Shown here: one piece after another, positions 9,217-20,407 of the stretch | Position numbering within the stretch: the stretch's first letter is position 1 | Layout of the letters: each line of letters opens with the position of its first letter | Origin: Neisseria sp. | Lineage (GTDB): Bacteria; Pseudomonadota; Gammaproteobacteria; Burkholderiales; Neisseriaceae | Assembly: GCA_030528455.1 (NCBI GenBank) | Contig: JAUMYW010000002.1 | Location: 87,704 to 151,703 of the forward strand | DNA length: 64,000 nucleotides | Direction: 5' to 3' | Program-made: the position numbers and the translations under genes | The notes under the pieces: model-generated | Told to the model about the DNA's origin: nothing | The model's database searches: none | Seen by the model: the letters and a program-made list of their open reading frames with translations, nothing else

Positions 9217-9825
9217 TCAGGCGGATCGGCTGTTGCGGCGTTTGCGCCACCAGAAAAACAACAGAGCTGCGGCACCGATGCCGATTAAAACAAATACAAC
9301 GGTTTGGAACTGATGTACTTTTTCCATGAGCCATTCACGGTTGCTCGCACCATAGTCCCCCAGATAAATCCAAACCGGTACGGAAATCAAAGCGGCAAAT
9401 CCGTCCATCAGCAGAAATTGCAGAAAGGAAACTTTACGGCTCACGCCTGCGGTGATGTAAATCGGCGTCCGCAAGCCGGGCAGAAAACGGGCGACAAACA
9501 GCACCCAGTTGCCGTATTTGTCGAATTTTTCCTGCACTTGTGCGTAACGCTTCGGCGTCATGATTTTGGCAACCGGCTTGAACTTCAGGATTTTATCGCC
9601 CCACACGCGGCCTGCGGTAAACATCAGGCCGTCACCCACCAATACGCCCAACATGCCCACGGCAAACATCACATGCACATTGGTATAACCCAAGCCGGAA
9701 ATCACGCCGCCGGTAACCAGCGTAATATCCTCGGGAATCGGTACGCCGAATCCGCATGCCACTAAAACTAAAAAAACCGCTGCATAACCGTATTCGGTAA
9801 AAAAGGCTTCCAAAAGCGCAAACAT
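9217..9825 (-). CDS. DedA family (SNARE-associated/VTT domain) membrane protein
   Basis: A 202-residue inner membrane protein with about four to five hydrophobic segments. It shows the DedA hallmarks: an acidic PIPEDITLVTGG motif near residues 29-40 and the basic FVARFLPGLRTPIY motif near residue 110. DedA proteins are linked to membrane lipid flipping, membrane potential and cell division; the best studied recycle undecaprenyl phosphate or phospholipids. The C-terminus is arginine-rich (WWRKRRNSRS). Which DedA paralog this is cannot be told here. Confidence 0.9.
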   Translation of the reverse strand: MFALLEAFFTEYGYAAVFLVLVACGFGVPIPEDITLVTGGVISGLGYTNVHVMFAVGMLGVLVGDGLMFTAGRVWGDKILKFKPVAKIMTPKRYAQVQEKFDKYGNWVLFVARFLPGLRTPIYITAGVSRKVSFLQFLLMDGFAALISVPVWIYLGDYGASNREWLMEKVHQFQTVVFVLIGIGAAALLFFWWRKRRNSRSA

Positions 9826-9862
9826 CTGTTTCCTCTCGTTATTCTGCTGATTTTACAGTTTG

Positions 9863-9892
9863 ATGCCGTCTGCAGCACGGGCCCGACGGCAT
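9863..9892 (-). terminator. Imperfect inverted DUS pair behind glmM
   Basis: ATGCCGTCTGCA is followed by an incomplete inverse copy (CGACGGCAT) four bases before the glmM stop region, a likely terminator for the rlmE-ftsH-folP-glmM set. Confidence 0.5.
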
Positions 9893-9896
9893 CGGT

Positions 9897-11231
9897 TTAT
9901 GCCTGATCGCGAATAGCGGCTGCAATTTTTTCCGCGCCGTTTCGAGCCCAGTCCATCTGTTTGGCTTCCACCATCACTCGCACCACCGGCTCCGTACCCG
10001 AGGCTCTCAATACTACACGCCCTCTGCCTTCCAACTCGGATTCCACTTCATTCAAGACTTGTTGCGCCGCACCCTGCCAATCTTGGCCTTTTTGAATGCG
10101 CACATTAATCATGGTTTGCGGAAACGCCTGCCAATCGACCGCCGTTTCCAAATCCTGTCCCAAAACTTTCAAAGCAGCCAACACTTGCAAGGCGGAAATA
10201 ATGCCGTCTCCGGTATTGTGTTTGTCCATACAGAGAATATGGCCGGACGCTTCTCCGCCAATCAGCCAGCCGCGCTGTTGCAACTGTTCTAAAACATAAC
10301 GGTCGCCTACTTTCGCGCGTGCAAAATCTATACCCTGTTCTTTCAAAGCCAATTCCATTGCCAAATTGGTCATCACTGTGCCGACCACACCGCCGAAAGC
10401 TGCGCCGCTCTTTAAGCGGGCTTTGGCAATCACATAAATCAGTTTGTCGCCATCATATACTTTGCCGTTTTTATCGACCATCATCAGACGGTCGCCGTCA
10501 CCGTCCAAGGCGATACCGTAATCGGCTTCGTTCTGCAAAACGGCCGCCTGCAGGGTTTTCGTATGCGTGGCACCGCATTTGTCGTTGATATTGAAACCAT
10601 CCGGCTCGTTGCCGACGGCAACCACTTCCGCTCCCAATTCGTGAAACACTTTCGGTGCAAGGGAATAACCGGCGCCGTTAGCCGTATCGACAACCAATTT
10701 CAAATCACGCAAATCCATACAGCCGGGAAAAGTGGATTTGCAGAATTCGATATAGCGGTCATCCGCACCGCTGATGCGGCGGGCGCGCCCCAAACAAGCA
10801 GACGGCTCGGTTTCCATTTCTTCATCAAGTCTTGCTTCGATTTCCAATTCTATCTGGTCGGACAATTTCACTCCGCCTTCGGCGAAAAATTTGATTCCGT
10901 TATCGGAAAACGCATTATGCGAAGCGGAAATCATCACGCCTGCCGACAAGCGCAACGCCCTTGTCAGATATGCTACTCCGGGAGTCGGTAGCGGCCCGGT
11001 TTGCACCACATTCACACCCGCAGCCGTAAACCCGGCTACCAAGGCTGCTTCCAACATATAGCCGGAAATCCGTGTATCTTTGCCGATTAAAACAGTAGGC
11101 GTTCTGCCATCGTCGTGCTGTACCAAAACACGACCGGCCGCATAACCCAATTTCAAAACAAAATCCGGTGTAATCGGAAATTGTCCGACTTCTCCCCTGA
11201 TACCGTCGGTACCGAAATATTTTTTCGCCAT
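9897..11231 (-). CDS. glmM: Phosphoglucosamine mutase
   Basis: GlmM converts glucosamine-6-phosphate to glucosamine-1-phosphate for UDP-GlcNAc, hence peptidoglycan and lipooligosaccharide. The start [16 protein letters not shown] has AAAGGA upstream; an in-frame start 12 codons earlier is unsupported. The 444-residue protein has the phosphoserine loop ISASHN near residue 100, the metal loop DGDGDRLM near residue 240, the sugar loop GEASGH near 325 and the phosphate loop RASGTEP near 410. It lies 45 bases after folP as in E. coli. Confidence 0.97.
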   Translation of the reverse strand: MAKKYFGTDGIRGEVGQFPITPDFVLKLGYAAGRVLVQHDDGRTPTVLIGKDTRISGYMLEAALVAGFTAAGVNVVQTGPLPTPGVAYLTRALRLSAGVMISASHNAFSDNGIKFFAEGGVKLSDQIELEIEARLDEEMETEPSACLGRARRISGADDRYIEFCKSTFPGCMDLRDLKLVVDTANGAGYSLAPKVFHELGAEVVAVGNEPDGFNINDKCGATHTKTLQAAVLQNEADYGIALDGDGDRLMMVDKNGKVYDGDKLIYVIAKARLKSGAAFGGVVGTVMTNLAMELALKEQGIDFARAKVGDRYVLEQLQQRGWLIGGEASGHILCMDKHNTGDGIISALQVLAALKVLGQDLETAVDWQAFPQTMINVRIQKGQDWQGAAQQVLNEVESELEGRGRVVLRASGTEPVVRVMVEAKQMDWARNGAEKIAAAIRDQA

Positions 11232-11276
11232 TTTTATTCCTTTCCCAATCCGCCATGCCGTCTGCAAAGGGCGGTT

Positions 11277-12119
11277 TTACATCAAGGCCTGCCACACCTT
11301 CAAGGCATCGGCGGTTTCTTTTACGTCATGTACTCGCACAACTTTCGCACCGTATTGCACCGATGCCAAAGCCGCCGCCACACTGCCCGCCACTCTTTCA
11401 GACGGCACTTCGCGCCTCGTCAGTTCGCCAATCATGCGCTTACGCGATACGCCCGCCAGCAAAGGCAAATCACAACGTTCGGCGATTTGTGCCGAATGTT
11501 TCATTAATAAAATATTGTGTTGCAAGGTTTTTCCGAAACCGAAACCCAAATCTAGCAGCAGACGATCCGTTGCAATCCCTGCCTTTTTGCAGACATCGGC
11601 TCGTCCGCACAGATACGCTGCCACCTCTGCTGCAATATCATCGTAATGCGGCGACTGCTGCATGGTTTTGGGCTTGCCTTTCATGTGCATCAGGCAAATG
11701 CCGATGCTGTCTGAATTTGCCAGCAATTCTACCGCGCCTTCGTCTTCCAAAGCCTGCACATCGTTGATAATGTCGGCCAACCCTCCATCCAATGCGCGGC
11801 GCATGATTGGAGTGTGGCGCGTATCCAGACTGATCGGCACATTCCAAGTACTCAATTCCCGCAATAAGGGTTCAACACGCCGCCATTCTTCATCCAAGGA
11901 AATTTCTGCCGCACCCGGACGAGTCGATTCTCCGCCGATGTCCAAAATATCAGCACCATATCCCAGCATTTCTTCCGCATGACGCAATGCCGTCTGCAAG
12001 TCTGTATACGAACCGCCATCGGAAAATGAATCGGGTGTCAGATTGACTATGCCCATGATTTTTGGCTGTTGCAAATCAACACGGAAACGCCCTGCCTGCC
12101 AAACGGTATGCGCCACCAT
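11277..12119 (-). CDS. folP: Dihydropteroate synthase
   Basis: FolP condenses the pterin pyrophosphate with para-aminobenzoate in folate synthesis and is the sulfonamide target. The 280-residue protein has both signatures, [14 protein letters not shown] near residues 23-36 and [11 protein letters not shown] near 61-71, and the C-terminal SRK and RVHDV motifs. It is between ftsH and glmM in the conserved rlmE-ftsH-folP-glmM order. Its pABA substrate would come from the PabB/PabC fusion at 43389. I see no obvious insertion in the loops where sulfonamide resistance changes arise in Neisseria, but a comparison was not possible. Confidence 0.97.
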   Translation of the reverse strand: MVAHTVWQAGRFRVDLQQPKIMGIVNLTPDSFSDGGSYTDLQTALRHAEEMLGYGADILDIGGESTRPGAAEISLDEEWRRVEPLLRELSTWNVPISLDTRHTPIMRRALDGGLADIINDVQALEDEGAVELLANSDSIGICLMHMKGKPKTMQQSPHYDDIAAEVAAYLCGRADVCKKAGIATDRLLLDLGFGFGKTLQHNILLMKHSAQIAERCDLPLLAGVSRKRMIGELTRREVPSERVAGSVAAALASVQYGAKVVRVHDVKETADALKVWQALM

Positions 12120-12233
12120 CTGCCCCCACTGTAAATAAAGTAAAGATTATAACAAAGCCAACGGTTCTTGTTTCAGAAAGGCATACGATATTTTCCCTAC
12201 TTTTCAGAAGCGTTTTCCGTCGTCTTCCTAAAC

Positions 12234-12266
12234 ATAAAAAAGCCCGAACTTACAACACGTTCGGGC
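12234..12266 (-). terminator. Rho-independent terminator behind ftsH
   Basis: On the minus strand an 8-bp GC-rich stem (GCCCGAAC/GTTCGGGC, 9-base loop) is followed by six T, 23 bases after the ftsH stop. This would separate ftsH from folP at least in part. Confidence 0.8.
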
Positions 12267-12288
12267 AGAATATCACATCATTGGAAAG

Positions 12289-14283
12289 TCAAGCACGATT
12301 CTCCTGAGATTTGTTCTCGGCTTCCTGTTCTGCAGACGGCACATCATTTCCCTCGGACGATGTATCCTTCGAAGATGCTTCTTCAACATCTTGATTTGCT
12401 TCCTGTTCAGAAACATCCTCGTCCGAAGCTCCACTTTCCGTGCGGACATTATGGCTGTAATCCTTAGGCGGACTCGGCTGCTTGCCTGCCATGATTTCCA
12501 ATACTTGATCACGGTCGATAGTTTCCCACTCCATTAAGGCCTTGCACATCGTTTCCATCTTTTCCCGATTTGAGTCCAAAATGTTGTAGGCAATCGCATA
12601 CTGTTCGTCCAAAATACGGCGAACCTCCGCATCAACTTCCTGTTGGGTTTTTTCGGAAATATTCTGAGAACGAGTAATGCTGCGGCCAAGGAAGACTTCA
12701 CCTTCGTTTTCCGCATAAACCATCACGCCCATTTTTTCACTCATACCGTAACGCGTTACCATCTCCCGCGCCATAGCAGTCGCACGCTCGAAATCGTTTG
12801 AAGCACCGGTCGAAATACGTCCGACAAAAATATCTTCCGCAATCCGGCCGCCGAACAAAATCGAAATCTGATTCAGCATTTGGTCCTTATACAGGCTGAT
12901 ACGGTCGCGCTCCGGCAACTGCCAGGTCAACCCCAATGCCCGACCGCGCGGCATAATGGTTACTTTATGAACAGGATCCGTACCTTCCAGACTTTCCGCC
13001 ACAATCGCATGACCGGATTCGTGATAGGCAGTCGCACGTTTTTCGTCTTCATGCATCACCATACTGCGGCGTTCCGGCCCCATATATATTTTGTCTTTAG
13101 CATCTTCAAAATCGCTCTGGTCGACTTTGATTTTATTGCGTCTGCCGGCAAACAGGGCAGCTTCATTGACCAAATTGGCCAAATCCGCACCGGAGAAACC
13201 CGGCGTACCGCGCGCCAAAGAAACCAAATCCACCGATTCGTCCAAGGGTACTTTTTTGGCATGTACTTTCAAAATCTGTTCGCGTCCTCGAATATCAGGC
13301 AAAGATACTACAACCTGACGATCGAAGCGACCCGGACGCTGCAAAGCAGGATCGAGTACGTCCGGACGGTTGGTTGCCGCAATTACAATAACAGTCTGAT
13401 CGCTTTCAAAACCATCCATCTCTACCAAAAGCTGGTTCAATGTCTGTTCGCGCTCGTCGTTACCACCGCCCAAACCGGCCCCGCGCTGACGACCGACGGC
13501 ATCAATTTCATCAATAAAAATAATGCAGGGTGAATTTTTCTTGGCCTGTTCGAACATATCGCGTACGCGGCTGGCACCCACGCCGACAAACATTTCCACA
13601 AAGTCCGAACCGGAAATACTGAAAAACGGCACTCCTGCTTCACCAGCAATCGCTTTGGCCAGCAAAGTTTTACCGGTACCCGGACTACCAGCCAGCAAAA
13701 TACCGCGCGGTACGCGTCCACCTAGACTTTGGTAGCGATCGGGAGCTTTCAGGTAATCGACTATTTCCTGCACCTCCTCTTTCGCTTCATCACAACCGGC
13801 AACATCGGCAAACGTTACCTTATTGGCATTTTTTTCCAATAATTTAGCACGGCTTTTGCCGAAGGAAAAAGCACCGCCCTTACCTCCCCCGCTTTGCAGC
13901 CTCATAAAGTAAAACCATGCACCGATTAACAACATGACCGGCAAAAGACTGAACAAAACGCTTTGGAATACGCTTGGTTTTTCTTCCGGAGTAACCTTTA
14001 CACGCACTTTTTTGTCCAACAGCGTCTGAATCAGCTTGTCATCCAAAGGCGCATTGGTAAAGAAGGCGGTTTTATCGGTACGCTCGCCTTTGACGACATA
14101 GCCGCCGACTACCGATCCTTCGATGTTCACGTTGTCGATTTCACCTTTATTCACCTGTTCGATGAACTGCGAATACTCAATTTGCTGGCTTTCTTCTTTC
14201 TTACCGCTGATTGCATTGAAAGCCGCCATCAGACCGATGGCCAGCGCTGCCCAAACCAGCAGACTTTTAACCGTGTTTCTCAC
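12289..14283 (-). CDS. ftsH: ATP-dependent zinc metalloprotease FtsH
   Basis: FtsH is the membrane-anchored AAA protease that degrades misfolded membrane proteins and regulators such as LpxC. The 664-residue protein has membrane helices at about 6-24 and 104-123 flanking a periplasmic domain, Walker [14 protein letters not shown] near 194, Walker [10 protein letters not shown] near 250, the second region of homology with RPGRFDR near 305-311, and the zinc motif HESGH near 415. The last 60 residues are rich in Ser, Glu and Asp, a tail more acidic than usual. It follows rlmE by 62 bases, the standard order. Confidence 0.98.
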   Translation of the reverse strand: MRNTVKSLLVWAALAIGLMAAFNAISGKKEESQQIEYSQFIEQVNKGEIDNVNIEGSVVGGYVVKGERTDKTAFFTNAPLDDKLIQTLLDKKVRVKVTPEEKPSVFQSVLFSLLPVMLLIGAWFYFMRLQSGGGKGGAFSFGKSRAKLLEKNANKVTFADVAGCDEAKEEVQEIVDYLKAPDRYQSLGGRVPRGILLAGSPGTGKTLLAKAIAGEAGVPFFSISGSDFVEMFVGVGASRVRDMFEQAKKNSPCIIFIDEIDAVGRQRGAGLGGGNDEREQTLNQLLVEMDGFESDQTVIVIAATNRPDVLDPALQRPGRFDRQVVVSLPDIRGREQILKVHAKKVPLDESVDLVSLARGTPGFSGADLANLVNEAALFAGRRNKIKVDQSDFEDAKDKIYMGPERRSMVMHEDEKRATAYHESGHAIVAESLEGTDPVHKVTIMPRGRALGLTWQLPERDRISLYKDQMLNQISILFGGRIAEDIFVGRISTGASNDFERATAMAREMVTRYGMSEKMGVMVYAENEGEVFLGRSITRSQNISEKTQQEVDAEVRRILDEQYAIAYNILDSNREKMETMCKALMEWETIDRDQVLEIMAGKQPSPPKDYSHNVRTESGASDEDVSEQEANQDVEEASSKDTSSEGNDVPSAEQEAENKSQENRA

Positions 14284-14345
14284 AGAAACAAGCTCCTAAA
14301 AATATGAAAAAATAACTTCGGATTGTAGCAGACCGAACCTTCTCT

Positions 14346-14966
14346 TCAGCGTTTATTTTTACCTAATAGATAAAGTTCACTGGAGCGATTGCGTGAAGCA
14401 TCGGGTTTGCGCGTCTGCACCGATGCGAATACTTCGCGCATAGCCCGAACATATTCCTGATAACCTGCGCCCTGAAATACTTTAACCAAAAAATTACCGC
14501 CCGTTTTCAAATGTTCGCGGGCGAAATCCAAGGCAAGTTCGCACAAATAAAAGCTTTTGGCTTGGTCTGTTACGGCATTTCCCGACATATTGGGGGCCAT
14601 ATCGCAGATTACAAGGTCCAAAGGCCGCCCTGCCAACAAACTTTCAAACTCTGCCAAGACGCTCTCTTCCCGAAAATCACCCTGGATAAACGATACGCCC
14701 TCCAAGGCTTCCATCGGCAGAATATCCAAAGCAAACACTTCTCCGTCCTTTCCTGCCAGTCCGACCGCAACCTGCGACCAACTGCCCGGTGCGCTACCTA
14801 AATCCGCCAAAATCGTTCCCGGCTTGATTATTTTATCTTTTTCATTTATTTCCAGTAATTTATACGCAGCTCTTGCACGATAACCGTCTTTTTGCGCCTT
14901 ATGCACATAATAATCGTTAATGTGCTCATTGAGCCAGGCTTTGGAAGATTTAGAACGTACAGCCAT
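14346..14966 (-). CDS. rlmE: 23S rRNA (uridine-2'-O)-methyltransferase RlmE (FtsJ/RrmJ)
   Basis: RlmE methylates the 2'-O of the A-loop uridine (U2552 in E. coli) of 23S rRNA late in 50S assembly. The 206-residue protein carries the SAM motif DLGSAPGSW near residue 56, and the K-D-K-E catalytic set can be read as a Lys in the KAQKDGYRARAAYKL region, Asp of CDMAPN, Lys of FLVKVFQG and a C-terminal Glu of SSELYLL. It heads the ftsH cluster and is divergent from yhbY, exactly as in E. coli. Confidence 0.96.
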   Translation of the reverse strand: MAVRSKSSKAWLNEHINDYYVHKAQKDGYRARAAYKLLEINEKDKIIKPGTILADLGSAPGSWSQVAVGLAGKDGEVFALDILPMEALEGVSFIQGDFREESVLAEFESLLAGRPLDLVICDMAPNMSGNAVTDQAKSFYLCELALDFAREHLKTGGNFLVKVFQGAGYQEYVRAMREVFASVQTRKPDASRNRSSELYLLGKNKR

Positions 14967-15095
14967 ATATATTCCGCCTTAATACAGAAGCGGCATATTG
15001 TACCGATTTTTATGCTGCCTGTATGCTGCCCGCGCTTTAAAGGGCATTTGAAATCGCGTAAAATACACTTTTATTTTGTACTCAGAGCCTTAAAA

Positions 15096-15377
15096 ATGAA
15101 TGAAAAATTAAGTACCAAAGACATTTTGGAACTGAAAACCCGCGCCCACCACATCAATCCGGTCGTCATGATTGGTCAAAACGGACTGACCGATTCCGTT
15201 ATCAAGGAAACTGATGCGGCTTTAACGGCACACGAGCTGATTAAAGTACGGGTGTTCGGCGACGATCGTGCCGAACGCATAGAAATGTGCGAAGCCTTAT
15301 GCGATGCTGTTGATGCACAACTGGTTCAACATATCGGCAAACTTTTGGTTTTATGGCGGAAAAACGAAGAGCAATAA
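15096..15377 (+). CDS. yhbY: CRM-domain RNA-binding protein YhbY
   Basis: A 93-residue CRM-domain protein that binds pre-50S ribosomal particles. I start it at MNEKLSTKDILELKTRAH; the longer open frame upstream has no pattern and crosses the rlmE promoter. The GxxGLTxxxxxE stretch (GQNGLTDSVIKETDAAL) and the LVLWR end are family features. Its place divergent from rlmE is conserved. Confidence 0.92.
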   Translation: MNEKLSTKDILELKTRAHHINPVVMIGQNGLTDSVIKETDAALTAHELIKVRVFGDDRAERIEMCEALCDAVDAQLVQHIGKLLVLWRKNEEQ

Positions 15378-15399
15378 TTTCTCCACTCCTAAACAATTT

Positions 15400-15433
15400 A
15401 AGCCGTCTGCAAGATTCGAAATGCAGACGGCTT
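15400..15433. terminator. Inverted DUS pair between yhbY and the 15477 gene
   Basis: AGCCGTCTGCA and its inverse are spaced by 10 bases between converging genes. Just after it comes TTATATATTACAG, the same run found twice at the window's right end. Confidence 0.65.
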
Positions 15434-15476
15434 ATATATTACAGGCTTAATCCATCAAAAAATGGATAAAAAAACC

Positions 15477-16208
15477 TTATTTCTGTGCCTTCAATTTATA
15501 TTTGATTGCTCCAAATGCAGCTTTCAGGTTGTAATCCAACACCTCACGCACCAACTCAGGCGTTTCGTTTTCCAAGCTTTTCTGCAACTGGAAGGTCAAC
15601 TGCACGGCCTGTCGCTGCACCGCCGTTCTTACCATACCGTTAACCGCATCAGTCAAATGCGGCAGCAGACGTTCACCCAATCTCTCCAACAACTCGCTTT
15701 CCGACAAACACAAAACAGGACGATTGGCTGGAACGACGGAAGGTTCCAACACATTGACGCAAACAGGAAGTATCTTTTCTCCTTCCTTCTCGTCTCCTGC
15801 TCCGCATACCTCCTGCCCTCCTGCTTCCCGCAAAGGAGCGACATGTTTCGGATTCACCCATACAGCAGCCGTTTTAGCAATCATCTCTTCGCCTGCAGCC
15901 CCTTGTAAAGCAGTTTGCGCATTAAGCCAATCCTCCTGCAACAAAACCGCCGTATCGGTTTCCGGTCCGTCATATTCGGCAGCTGCCAGATTATGTTCTG
16001 CTTCCCACTGCTTCAAATATTCACCCAAAACATAACGTCTGGCCTCCATCTCTTCTTGGCTGTAACGTCCCGGCTGCAAACCGCTTCGTACCGGTTTGGA
16101 GACGGTAGTGTCGGCAATCTTCGCCGAACGGTTGCGGCGCAACTGTTTCAAACGGTTTTCCCAACCCTCTCTTCCATCGGACGGATGATGATCGAACAAA
16201 TCATTCAT
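15477..16208 (-). CDS. Unrecognised cytoplasmic protein
   Basis: A 243-residue protein without signal peptide or membrane segments. The first 100 residues are charged and include RRNRSAKIAD and YSQEEMEARRYVLGEYLKQWEAEHNL; the last 80 residues (ESELLERLGERLLPHLTDAVNGMVRTAVQRQA) look helical and amphipathic and could form a coiled-coil or dimer region. An in-frame GTG three codons upstream is an alternative start. I do not recognise a family. It is divergent from the small protein at 16294. Confidence 0.7.
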   Translation of the reverse strand: MNDLFDHHPSDGREGWENRLKQLRRNRSAKIADTTVSKPVRSGLQPGRYSQEEMEARRYVLGEYLKQWEAEHNLAAAEYDGPETDTAVLLQEDWLNAQTALQGAAGEEMIAKTAAVWVNPKHVAPLREAGGQEVCGAGDEKEGEKILPVCVNVLEPSVVPANRPVLCLSESELLERLGERLLPHLTDAVNGMVRTAVQRQAVQLTFQLQKSLENETPELVREVLDYNLKAAFGAIKYKLKAQK

Positions 16209-16293
16209 ATTTCTCACACGCTTTCTTTGCTAAGGATTTCAAAGCGGAACTATAATATAAGGATTTTAGCAGAAAACAGAAAGGGACAAAGCC

Positions 16294-16542
16294 GTGAACA
16301 CTATCGAGCAACGCTTGGAATACCTGGAAGAAGCCAATGAAGTACTGCGAATGCAGAATAAAGTTTTGTCAACTGCTTTCAAAGGAATGCTTCGAGGCCT
16401 GCCGCACGAAACCGCTCAAGATGTCGTAGAAGCCGTTCAGCTGGCATTTGAAGACGAACTGGTTCGCCTGAGTTATGAAGACAGTCCTCATATCGACTTA
16501 TTTCACGATGTTACCTATTCATTTTTCCGAGAAAAAGAATAA
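16294..16542 (+). CDS. Small unrecognised protein with N-terminal coiled coil
   Basis: The 82-residue product begins with a heptad-like helix (MNTIEQRLEYLEEANEVLRMQ), somewhat like SlyX or other short coiled-coil proteins, followed by an acidic half ending in FFREKE. AGAAAGGGA lies upstream. No function can be assigned. The rightward binding-lipoprotein gene begins 94 bases later under what is probably its own promoter. Confidence 0.65.
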   Translation: MNTIEQRLEYLEEANEVLRMQNKVLSTAFKGMLRGLPHETAQDVVEAVQLAFEDELVRLSYEDSPHIDLFHDVTYSFFREKE

Positions 16543-16635
16543 AAACGAATATCCCGTTCCGGAAACCTGTTTTCATTGTAAAATTATGCTAAACTACGTT
16601 TCTTAAATTAATTCCCGATTTTAAAGGACTCACAC

Positions 16636-17427
16636 ATGAATATGAAAAAATGGCTCTCTGTTGCTTTGGCCTGCTCCGTTTTGACTTTGGGCGCATGCGG
16701 TGGGCAAAAATCACAGGAAACCGCCGCTTCCGCACCTGCGGCGGAAGGTAAGGTTTACCGTGTCGGCATGAATGCAGAATTTGCTCCCTTCGAATCTCTT
16801 GATGCCAATAACAACGTACAAGGTTTCGATGTCGACTTACTGAATGCGATGGCTGAAGCCGGTGGCTTCAAAGTAGAATACAAACATCAGCCTTGGGACA
16901 GTCTGTTTGCTGCTTTGAGCAACGGAGATGTCGATTTACTGGCCTCTGCTGTAACCATTACCGAAGAGCGCAAACAAACCATGGCTTTTACCGATCCTTA
17001 CTTTGAAATTACCCAAGTAATTCTGGTACCGAAAGGTAAAGACATCAAATCGGTTGAGGATTTGAAACAAGCTAACAAAGTCGGTGTCGTTACCGGCAAT
17101 ACCGGTGATTTGGCTGCTACCAAACTGCTGGGGGCAAACAGCCAGAAAATCGCCCGCTTCGAAAATCTAACTTTGGTAATCAAAGAATTGGAAAACGGCG
17201 GCTTGGATGCAGTAGTCAGCGACAGTGCTGTTGTCGGCAACTATATCCGCAACAATAGCGACAAGGGCTTTACAATGGTCCAAGTTCCTGATTTTGAAAT
17301 TGAAAACTACGGCATTGCAGTTCGCTTGAATGATACGGAAACTCTAACTATGCTGAATGATGCTTTGAAAAAAGTCCGTGAAAACGGTGAATACGAAAAA
17401 GTGTCCGCAAAGTATTTCGCAGAATAA
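16636..17427 (+). CDS. ABC transporter substrate-binding lipoprotein, amino-acid family (SBP_bac_3)
   Basis: A 263-residue family 3 binding protein. The signal peptide ends in LTLGAC with the lipid-modified cysteine at residue 21, so the protein is anchored to a membrane by Lgt and Lsp. The mature part opens VYRVGMNAEFAPFE and includes GFDVDLLNAM, SAVTITEERKQTMAFTDPY and GVVTGNTGD, all typical of polar amino acid binders; the exact ligand is unknown. No permease or ATPase gene is adjacent, so its transporter partners lie elsewhere. A clear terminator follows. Confidence 0.9.
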   Translation: MNMKKWLSVALACSVLTLGACGGQKSQETAASAPAAEGKVYRVGMNAEFAPFESLDANNNVQGFDVDLLNAMAEAGGFKVEYKHQPWDSLFAALSNGDVDLLASAVTITEERKQTMAFTDPYFEITQVILVPKGKDIKSVEDLKQANKVGVVTGNTGDLAATKLLGANSQKIARFENLTLVIKELENGGLDAVVSDSAVVGNYIRNNSDKGFTMVQVPDFEIENYGIAVRLNDTETLTMLNDALKKVRENGEYEKVSAKYFAE

Positions 17428-17443
17428 AAATCAATTATCAGCC

Positions 17444-17472
17444 AAAGACCGGAATATCTTTCCGGTCTTTTT
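17444..17472 (+). terminator. Rho-independent terminator behind the binding-protein gene
   Basis: AAAGACCGGAA pairs with TTCCGGTCTTT across a 5-base loop and runs into five T, 17 bases after the stop. Confidence 0.85.
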
Positions 17473-17626
17473 CTATACATTATTCCGTTTCTTCTGCACG
17501 AAACACTGCGGACAAATCAATTTTATTTAGCCGTATTATTTCGATATTAAAAATGTTATGGTGTTTTCCAATCAAGCACCCATTACTCAAAGCATGCATA
17601 TTCCATCCGCCTCATCTGACAAAAGC

Positions 17627-17649
17627 GGCTGCTACCAAAGGTAACAGCC
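17627..17649 (-). terminator. Hairpin behind purA
   Basis: GGCTGCTACC and GGTAACAGCC pair with one mismatch around a 3-base loop, followed on the minus strand by CTTTTG. A DUS core (GCCGTCTGCA) overlaps one arm. Likely terminator of hisZ-purA. Confidence 0.6.
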
Positions 17650-17670
17650 GTCTGCAGCTCAAACATAGCT

Positions 17671-18987
<1,317 letters not shown>

Positions 18988-19019
18988 TTAAAATGTGAAA
19001 GTTCTGGAAATACTTGAAA

Positions 19020-20171
19020 TTACTTTTCAACCAGCCATATGCCGTCTGCATCTTTTTTCAATCGACCTGCAACGCAACCCGAATGATTGGTTTGCACTCC
19101 GTAATCAATCACTACGCTTGCTCCGTCGGCACGCAAACGCTCGATGGCTTCACTGGCATTTGCCGCATCGCGGTAATCCACCCAAATCCATTCTCGCTTT
19201 TCAGGTTCGGGGAGACGACGCAAAAAGGTTCGCAAATCAAAACTGAATCCCGTTGCCGGACGGGAGCGACCGAAATATCCGCCTAATCCGTCATAACGCC
19301 CACCACGTGCCACAGCATCATGGCAGTCGCTGCCGTAAACAGCATACAGCAAGCCCGTGTGATAATTGTCTACACGCAATTCCGACAAATCGATATGTAT
19401 CTCCCGATTCGGAAAAGCTCTGCAGACGGCTTCCAATTCGTCCAAGGCCGTCGATACAGCCCCCAGCTCGGGCAATATTCTGCGAGCTTCGTTCAATACC
19501 TCCCTGCCGCCATACAGACCGCACAAAGCCGACAAGGCCTTACGCCACATCATATCGACTTTCAGGTGTTCCAACAGCTCTTTTACAGCATCGGTATCTT
19601 TATCCTGCATCAGTGCCAGTAATTCCCGAGCCTGCCTTTCGGCCAACCCCGCCGCATCCGCCAAAGCACGGAATACGCCGATATGGCCGAGTGAAAGTAA
19701 AACCGTACCGATATGGCCGATGCTCATACTTTCCAACATCAGGCCGATTAACTCTATATCGGCTTCTATGCCTTGATAACCGTACAATTCTGCGCCGCAT
19801 TGGAACGGTTCCCTCGTTGTCAGAAAACCGTCCGGCCGCGCATGCAGTACCGAGCCTGCGTAACACAGACGGTTAATGCCGTTATTGCCAGCCAAAAGAT
19901 GTGCATCGATACGCGCAACCTGAGGGGTGATATCTGCACGTATGCCGAGTTGGCGGCCGCTGATCTGATCGACAAAACGGATAGTTTTCAAAGAAAGACC
20001 GGAATCGATATGGGTCAGAAGAGAATCGCTGTATTCCATTAAAGGCGGATGAACGAGCTCATAGCCGTGCGAACGGAAAATCGCCAACAACCGCTCTTTC
20101 GCGCTTTCGAGATGGCGCGCATTATTGGGTAGAATGTCGGCAATATATTCGGGAAGCTGCCAAGACTGCAT
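19020..20171 (-). CDS. hisZ: ATP phosphoribosyltransferase regulatory subunit
   Basis: HisZ is a class II aaRS-like paralog of histidyl-tRNA synthetase that binds the short form of HisG and controls the first step of histidine synthesis. The 383-residue protein starts MQSWQLPEYIADILP and has motif 2-like FRFVDQISGRQLGIRADITPQVAR-type residues near 84-107 and GRYDGLGGYFGRSRPATGF near 290-308. It lacks the C-terminal anticodon-binding domain of HisS, which supports HisZ. The catalytic HisG is not in the window. Confidence 0.93.
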   Translation of the reverse strand: MQSWQLPEYIADILPNNARHLESAKERLLAIFRSHGYELVHPPLMEYSDSLLTHIDSGLSLKTIRFVDQISGRQLGIRADITPQVARIDAHLLAGNNGINRLCYAGSVLHARPDGFLTTREPFQCGAELYGYQGIEADIELIGLMLESMSIGHIGTVLLSLGHIGVFRALADAAGLAERQARELLALMQDKDTDAVKELLEHLKVDMMWRKALSALCGLYGGREVLNEARRILPELGAVSTALDELEAVCRAFPNREIHIDLSELRVDNYHTGLLYAVYGSDCHDAVARGGRYDGLGGYFGRSRPATGFSFDLRTFLRRLPEPEKREWIWVDYRDAANASEAIERLRADGASVVIDYGVQTNHSGCVAGRLKKDADGIWLVEK

Positions 20172-20362
20172 TGGTATGTATTCCGTTGCCGGTGCAATCG
20201 GAAGTATCTTGCACCTGAGTTTTTAAAACCGAACTGTAACATAAAATAACAGCCAAAGACAAACCGTGTTCCCGATTCGTTCCAAGCTGCCCTGAAGAGA
20301 TTACGGCCAGGAGGAAGTCCTGAGAAATTTCACGCCACCTGCAGACGGCCGGCTTCACCCTA

Positions 20363-20394
20363 GCAAAAAGAAAACAGCCTGCAAAAGCAGGCTG
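20363..20394 (-). terminator. Rho-independent terminator behind the mgl operon
   Basis: CAGCCTGC and GCAGGCTG form an 8-bp stem with a 4-base loop; on the minus strand TTTTCTTTTT follows. It is 14 bases after the mglC stop. Confidence 0.85.
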
Positions 20395-20407
20395 CGACAA
20401 CAGGAGA